A stretch of 64,000 bases of DNA. Source: Pedobacter jeongneungensis. Its GTDB lineage: Bacteria > Bacteroidota > Bacteroidia > Sphingobacteriales > Sphingobacteriaceae. Location of the stretch: NCBI RefSeq assembly GCF_000633455.1, contig NZ_AYMG01000028.1, forward strand, positions 124,001-188,000, read 5' to 3'. Positions 60,062 through 64,000 of the stretch are shown in pieces. The notes beneath the pieces were generated by a model. That model saw only the letters and a list, made by a program, of their open reading frames with translations, searched no databases and was not told where the DNA came from. Numbering within the stretch: position 1 is the first letter of the stretch; each line of letters opens with the position of its first letter. A program made the position numbers and the translations under genes.

Positions 60062-60140
60062 CAGTTGACAATTTGCAGTTAACAATTTAGCCATTCAACA
60101 ATTAAACAATCCAGTTTACGGTTAACCAGTTTTAACAATT
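60062..60140. repeat. Heptad-like repeat (CArTT)
   Basis: CAGTT, CAATT, CAGTT and CAATT start at 60062, 60069, 60076 and 60083, exactly 7 bp apart. CAATT-type units continue with less regular spacing to about 60140. Confidence 0.6.
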
Positions 60141-60150
60141 AACCCATCTA

Positions 60151-60765
60151 ATGCTCCACATTCTTTACATTATCGCCATAACAGCCGAAGCGATGACTGC
60201 TGCGCTTTCTGCAGGCAGACGTGATATGGATTGGGTTGGTGTCTGCATTATTGCCTGGGTTACAGCTTTGGGAGGTGGGACAGTTAGAAATGTATTATTT
60301 GGCCATTACCCAATGAGCTGGGTAGAACATCCAGAATATTTGGTGATTACAGCGGTAGCGGCCTTACTCGCTGCATTTATCGCATCTATAATGACAAAAC
60401 TTAAAAAGCTATTTCTTTACCTTGATGCTTTAGGCTTAGTGGTTTTTACCATTATTGGCTGCCAGGTTGCCCAGGAAATTCATCTACCCTATTTAATTGT
60501 ACTGTTTAGCGGAATGATTACCGGTTGTGCAGGCGGTGTACTCCGTGATGTACTCTGCAATGAAGTTCCATTCCTTTTTAGAAAAGAGATTTATGCGAGT
60601 GCAGCGATTGTAACAGGTGCTGTTTATATCGGTGTAGAACATTTCCATGGAAGTGAAATGTTAGCTACCATTTCGGCAGCTGTTGTTGGATTAGCATTAC
60701 GCTTACTTTCTATCCGTTTCGAATGGCACATGCCTAAGTTTGTGTACAGAGATGAATGGCATTAG
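60151..60765 (+). CDS. TRIC-type cation channel family protein (UPF0126)
   Basis: A 204-residue membrane protein with seven helices in two related halves, each with a glycine-rich kink (GGGTVRNVLFG and GCAGGVLRDVLC). Bacterial TRIC proteins form trimeric potassium-permeable channels. The two G-x-R-(N/D)-V-L motifs are intact. It is probably transcribed alone, with no promoter element that I can identify. Confidence 0.9.
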   Translation: MLHILYIIAITAEAMTAALSAGRRDMDWVGVCIIAWVTALGGGTVRNVLFGHYPMSWVEHPEYLVITAVAALLAAFIASIMTKLKKLFLYLDALGLVVFTIIGCQVAQEIHLPYLIVLFSGMITGCAGGVLRDVLCNEVPFLFRKEIYASAAIVTGAVYIGVEHFHGSEMLATISAAVVGLALRLLSIRFEWHMPKFVYRDEWH

Positions 60766-60807
60766 GGGGGGGTAAAATGTTAGAGGGTAATAAATCGTTT
60801 GCGCGTG

Positions 60808-60908
60808 GTGTCAGATGTTTCCATCTGACACTTTTAAAATTAATTGAATAATATCGTTTGCTCATCAATTTCAAGATAATTGCTCAGTCAGATGGTAACA
60901 TCTGACTG
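60808..60908. repeat. REP-like module, downstream of transposase 2
   Basis: Two perfect 10-bp hairpins lie 53 bp apart: GTGTCAGATG/CATCTGACAC at 60808-60831 and CAGTCAGATG/CATCTGACTG at 60885-60908. The second has loop GTAA. The same pair in the same order lies on the other side of the gene. Confidence 0.8.
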
Positions 60909-60929
60909 CACATCTATCTTCATAGATTA

Positions 60930-61478
60930 TCACTCAAAAATATCTCTATAATCAATTATTTTAACAACATTTTCCAAACTACCTAAGTAAAAAGCAGCAC
61001 TGCTGTATTTATAGTTTTCAGGATACTCGCTCAAATTCCAATGAGATTGTAATGGATTTTGATGGATATATTCTAGTTTAATTTCGAGAAGCTCTTTACT
61101 TCCAATCCAAACATCATCAAATCTATCTTCCCAAACTTTAAAAACCTGTTTATCATTTTCAATCCTTATCAAATTTAGTATTGAACTTTGATTAGATTCA
61201 AGATACTTCCGTATTTCAAAAGCGCAAAACTTTTTCAGATCACGCATAGTATCCGATAATTTATTTTCATCATTGAAATAAAACAAAACATGAAAGTGAT
61301 TGGGCATGATTACATAACCAAGAATTGAAATCTTATATTTCACTGCAACGAAATTTAAACTATTAGCAATGATCAATTTGCAAGAATTGCTTTCAATCAG
61401 CTTTAAATGTTTATAGCAACTGGTGGTAACGAAAAAACACTTTTTCTCCAGAAATGAACTTCTGTTTCTTAATCCCAT
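60930..61478 (-). CDS. REP-associated tyrosine transposase, second copy
   Basis: A 182-residue Y1 (HUH) transposase-like protein with the motif HFHVLFY preceded by YVIMPN, and the C-terminal YIHQNPLQSHW with the likely catalytic Tyr. It differs clearly from the protein at 28922, so it belongs to another RAYT lineage. It lies between two modules of paired hairpins, which are the likely substrates. The gene is intact. Confidence 0.88.
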   Translation of the reverse strand: MGLRNRSSFLEKKCFFVTTSCYKHLKLIESNSCKLIIANSLNFVAVKYKISILGYVIMPNHFHVLFYFNDENKLSDTMRDLKKFCAFEIRKYLESNQSSILNLIRIENDKQVFKVWEDRFDDVWIGSKELLEIKLEYIHQNPLQSHWNLSEYPENYKYSSAAFYLGSLENVVKIIDYRDIFE

Positions 61479-61496
61479 AATAATTATACTTTAGTG

Positions 61497-61593
61497 GTGT
61501 CAGGTGTTACCACCTGACACTTATCGAAATAATCCAATGCCATCAGTTATTCACCAAAAGATAATCGATCAGTCAGATGGTAACATCTGACTG
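61497..61593. repeat. REP-like module, upstream of transposase 2
   Basis: GTGTCAGGTG/CACCTGACAC at 61497-61520 and CAGTCAGATG/CATCTGACTG (loop GTAA) at 61570-61593, each a perfect 10-bp stem. Order, orientation and spacing match the module at 60808-60908. Confidence 0.8.
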
Positions 61594-61609
61594 CACACTC
61601 CGCTCCAAA

Positions 61610-63694
61610 CTAAAGCTCACCGTTCCTTTTCCTTAAAAACCACTCTGTACCCAATAAGACCAACACTAAACCAAACAGCCATTTCATATTGATGAGTTCA
61701 TTGTATTTACGGTCTTCGTAGCTGATGGTTTTAATGTTCTCGTTTTTGGCAATCTCATCCGCTATTTTAAGCAAGTTTTCAGGCATAAACAATTTACCAT
61801 TACTTTGTTTAGAGATCGTATTTAAAAGCTGATGATTGGCTGTTGTTTGCTGGTATTCTGCAATTAATGCGTTTACATAGAAACTACCAGAGGCTGTGAA
61901 TTTCTTTCCTCCCAGTTCCGCATTAGCCAGATAAGAATAATTACCAGCTGGCATGGTTCCGGCATCTAACTGATAGCCATTTTCAGTTTTAGAGAAGATA
62001 TAGTTAAACACTTTTCCGGCTTCGTTTTTTACCTGAAGTTTAACTTCCGCCTCATTAACAGGTTGATAGCTATCGTTATAAAGCGTGCCATTAAACTGGA
62101 TCGATTCATTTTCATCGTATGCTGATTTCGAGGTAAAAACCTTAAACCTACGCTTATCGTCCTTAACCGACAGATATTGAACTGTTTTTGAAATCAGATC
62201 GTTTAAAACCGATTGGTTACTTTCATTTTCAGCTTCTGAAAGTTTCCAGCGCCATAGCCCCTCTCCCATCAGATAACCAGCCTTTATGCCATTTTCATTT
62301 GCAAAGAATAATAATGGTTGCTGCGTACTCACTTTGCCTATGCGCTGATTAAAAACGGGTGTTGCCCCTGCGTTTACAGTCAACCTTCCAAACGGACTAA
62401 GCAAAGGATCGAAAGCCGAAAACTGTTTTTTATCTTCTTCCGTGAGATTAAAACTGGTAAAACCATTGGCAAAATCAGCATATACCTCCTGAACAGAACC
62501 ATTGGCTGAACTCAGATTTACCTGATTCTGGATCTGGTTAAAAGCATTGATGTTGCTCTGAGCACCCAAAATGTACCAGATCGGCTTCTTCAAACCTGCC
62601 AATTTTTTTAAAAATACTGACGAAATATTTTGAACATCGGGCAACTGATACAAAACGATTAAATCGAATTTAGACGGATCTGTCGCGTTTAAATCATCAG
62701 CAAGGGCAAGTTTAGCCTCATAGTGTTTATTAAGCGAAATAGCCTCTTTTAACACGCCCAAATCGGGATGTGGTGCAACAGCAGCCAGTAAAACTTTCTG
62801 TCTGCCATCAATCACCTCTACATAAAAAGTCTGAACGTTATTTCGGGTAGTGATTTCATTTTTTAAAGTGCCTAATTGAACGGTATACTTCTGCACCCCA
62901 ATTTTACCGGCATGGATCTTAACCGGAATCGTTTTAACAAAAGAATTGCCGCTGATGGATATGTTCTGCTGCTCAACCTTAGCGCCATTCTGACTAACCG
63001 TTAAAGGGCTATTTTCGCCATCGCTTTGAAAAGCCTGAACCTGAACCTCGATCGTGAAATCATCATCCAGATAAACAATATTATTATAGTTTACGTTCGA
63101 AATCAGCACATCACGCTTCGGAATGCTATCTCCCAGGGCAATGGTATAAACCGGCGCATTGATCTGGTTGATGCTGTAAAGCGGATTTCCACCATGGTTA
63201 AAAATACCATCAGTAGCTAAAATGATAGCGCCAACATTACGGTTGGTGTATTCATCTCTCACTTTCTGAAAAAAAGCAGAAGCATCGGTTAATTTACCCT
63301 GATTTTTAAAATCGAAACCATCTGCCACCTGATCACCAAAATGAAGCGTTTTCACCTCATACTTATCTGATAGTTTATCCTGTAACCTTTTAAGGTTTTT
63401 CTCGTATAACTTTTGATCGAAACCTGCGGCTTTAACCTGACCAACTGATAGGGAATTGTCCTGTCCGATAATAATTACCGGTTTATCCAGGGTATAATTT
63501 AAGGTTTTAATGAGGGGGGCAAATATTAACCACGCAATGGTGGTAACCACTACAATCCGCAGGGTGGTTAAGCCATATTGAAGTTTTTTATCCAGATTTT
63601 TGTTACCACGATAAAGCAACCAGGCATACAGCACACCCAAAGCCAGGCAACCCAGAAAAGACAAAATAGAAGCACCCGAAAAAAAACCAGTCAT
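61610..63694 (-). CDS. Large membrane-anchored protein, VWA/BatA-type architecture
   Basis: A 694-residue protein with two N-terminal transmembrane helices (about 8-24 and 38-60), a long extracytoplasmic region, and one C-terminal helix (about 672-688) followed by a basic tail. The region around 88-190 resembles a von Willebrand A-like domain (IIIGQDNSLSVG and IILATDGIFNHGGNP). Beta-sandwich segments and a probable Rossmann-like part follow. This layout is common in Bacteroidota proteins of unknown role. It starts close to an A/T-rich region with no clear promoter. Confidence 0.75.
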   Translation of the reverse strand: MTGFFSGASILSFLGCLALGVLYAWLLYRGNKNLDKKLQYGLTTLRIVVVTTIAWLIFAPLIKTLNYTLDKPVIIIGQDNSLSVGQVKAAGFDQKLYEKNLKRLQDKLSDKYEVKTLHFGDQVADGFDFKNQGKLTDASAFFQKVRDEYTNRNVGAIILATDGIFNHGGNPLYSINQINAPVYTIALGDSIPKRDVLISNVNYNNIVYLDDDFTIEVQVQAFQSDGENSPLTVSQNGAKVEQQNISISGNSFVKTIPVKIHAGKIGVQKYTVQLGTLKNEITTRNNVQTFYVEVIDGRQKVLLAAVAPHPDLGVLKEAISLNKHYEAKLALADDLNATDPSKFDLIVLYQLPDVQNISSVFLKKLAGLKKPIWYILGAQSNINAFNQIQNQVNLSSANGSVQEVYADFANGFTSFNLTEEDKKQFSAFDPLLSPFGRLTVNAGATPVFNQRIGKVSTQQPLLFFANENGIKAGYLMGEGLWRWKLSEAENESNQSVLNDLISKTVQYLSVKDDKRRFKVFTSKSAYDENESIQFNGTLYNDSYQPVNEAEVKLQVKNEAGKVFNYIFSKTENGYQLDAGTMPAGNYSYLANAELGGKKFTASGSFYVNALIAEYQQTTANHQLLNTISKQSNGKLFMPENLLKIADEIAKNENIKTISYEDRKYNELINMKWLFGLVLVLLGTEWFLRKRNGEL

Positions 63695-63783
63695 AATTCA
63701 TAAAGATGGTAATTTTAGGGAAATTTTCAAGGCTATTAACCATAAAGAATTTATGCTAAAACTAAAAACACTCATTTGTTTAA

Positions 63784-63915
63784 CCACCGAGTGCACTGAG
63801 TTTTACACTGAGGACCACAGAGGACCTAAACCTTTTTAAGCTCCCGACTCTGTGTACTTCGTGCCTTTTCTCTGTGACCTTTGTGGTAAAAAAATAGAAC
63901 GCTATGCGCTCTGTG
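63784..63915. repeat. CACnGAG repeat hairpin
   Basis: CAC-n-GAG occurs at 63785, 63794, 63806 and 63816. The reverse arm has CTCTGTG, CTTCGTG, CTCTGTG and CTTTGTG between about 63849 and 63890, and CTCTGTG again near 63910. The rest of the gap to 63949 shows no gene. Confidence 0.55.
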
Positions 63916-63949
63916 GTTAAATTCCTATTTTTAAACCAAATCAATCTTT

Positions 63950-64000
63950 ATGAAATTAATCTGTTTAACATTTCTGTTATCTCTAAACCTTATGGTGAAT
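63950..64000 (+). CDS. Start of a truncated gene (signal-peptide-like)
   Basis: An ATG opens a frame of 17 codons that runs to the window edge. It reads as a short basic start followed by a hydrophobic run, like a Sec signal peptide. The product cannot be identified from so little sequence. Confidence 0.4.
   Translation, partial: MKLICLTFLLSLNLMVN

Overview
The window looks like a chromosomal segment of a Sphingobacteriaceae member, most like Pedobacter (phylum Bacteroidota). The reasons are a low-to-moderate GC content, a SusC/SusD pair, an ECF sigma/FecR/TonB-receptor cascade, DUF5686 and DUF2911 proteins, a short-chain-type threonine dehydrogenase, and many copies of the Bacteroidota -7 promoter element TAnnTTTG. 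The genus is inferred from gene content and repeat style, not from a marker search. I see no rRNA, tRNA or CRISPR array.

Layout. 1-12 kb is housekeeping and general genes: carA behind a leader with a possible attenuator, an ABC-2 exporter pair, a Fic protein, a pheS / Rieske-like lipoprotein / TetR operon, kbl and a DUF5686 outer-membrane protein. 12-27.5 kb holds trhO, a four-helix-bundle protein and a polysaccharide utilisation locus: a SusR-like membrane-spanning regulator, SusC, SusD, a GH144-like lipoprotein, a small unknown secreted protein, a GH43-like protein with a discoidin domain, and a GH3 enzyme. GH144 plus GH3 points to a beta-1,2-glucan or related beta-glucan as substrate (inference). 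27.5-31.4 kb holds a small membrane protein, an esterase, a REP-associated transposase flanked by matching hairpins, yebC and threonine dehydrogenase, which makes the substrate for kbl.

31.7-49.1 kb is the most distinctive region. A sigma/FecR/TonB-receptor unit is followed by a long run of same-strand genes. They are a gluconate-dehydrogenase-like small subunit with a twin-arginine signal, a GMC flavoprotein without its own signal, a cytochrome c, two Gfo/Idh/MocA oxidoreductases (one exported), a DUF1080 (3-keto-disaccharide hydrolase family) protein, a NupG-like transporter and five xylose-isomerase-like TIM barrels, four of them exported. I read this as a periplasmic 3-keto-sugar pathway: oxidise a glycoside at C3, cleave the keto-glycoside, isomerise or reduce the products, and import them.

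49.6-64 kb returns to general genes: asd, a CDP-alcohol phosphatidyltransferase, a DUF4143 ATPase behind two palindromes, dacB, an ABC module, a GNAT enzyme, a DUF2911 protein, eno, a FtsB/DivIC-like protein, a TRIC-type channel, a second REP-associated transposase between two copies of its hairpin module, and a large membrane protein.

Intergenic DNA is unusually structured. Many gaps carry degenerate repeats with an exact 7-bp or 8-bp period (purine arm AAGG-n3, pyrimidine arm CCyT-n3, or AAC-n-TT-n2), plus several families of dispersed palindromes. These repeats, the exported keto-sugar locus and the two REP/transposase units are the items most worth following up.
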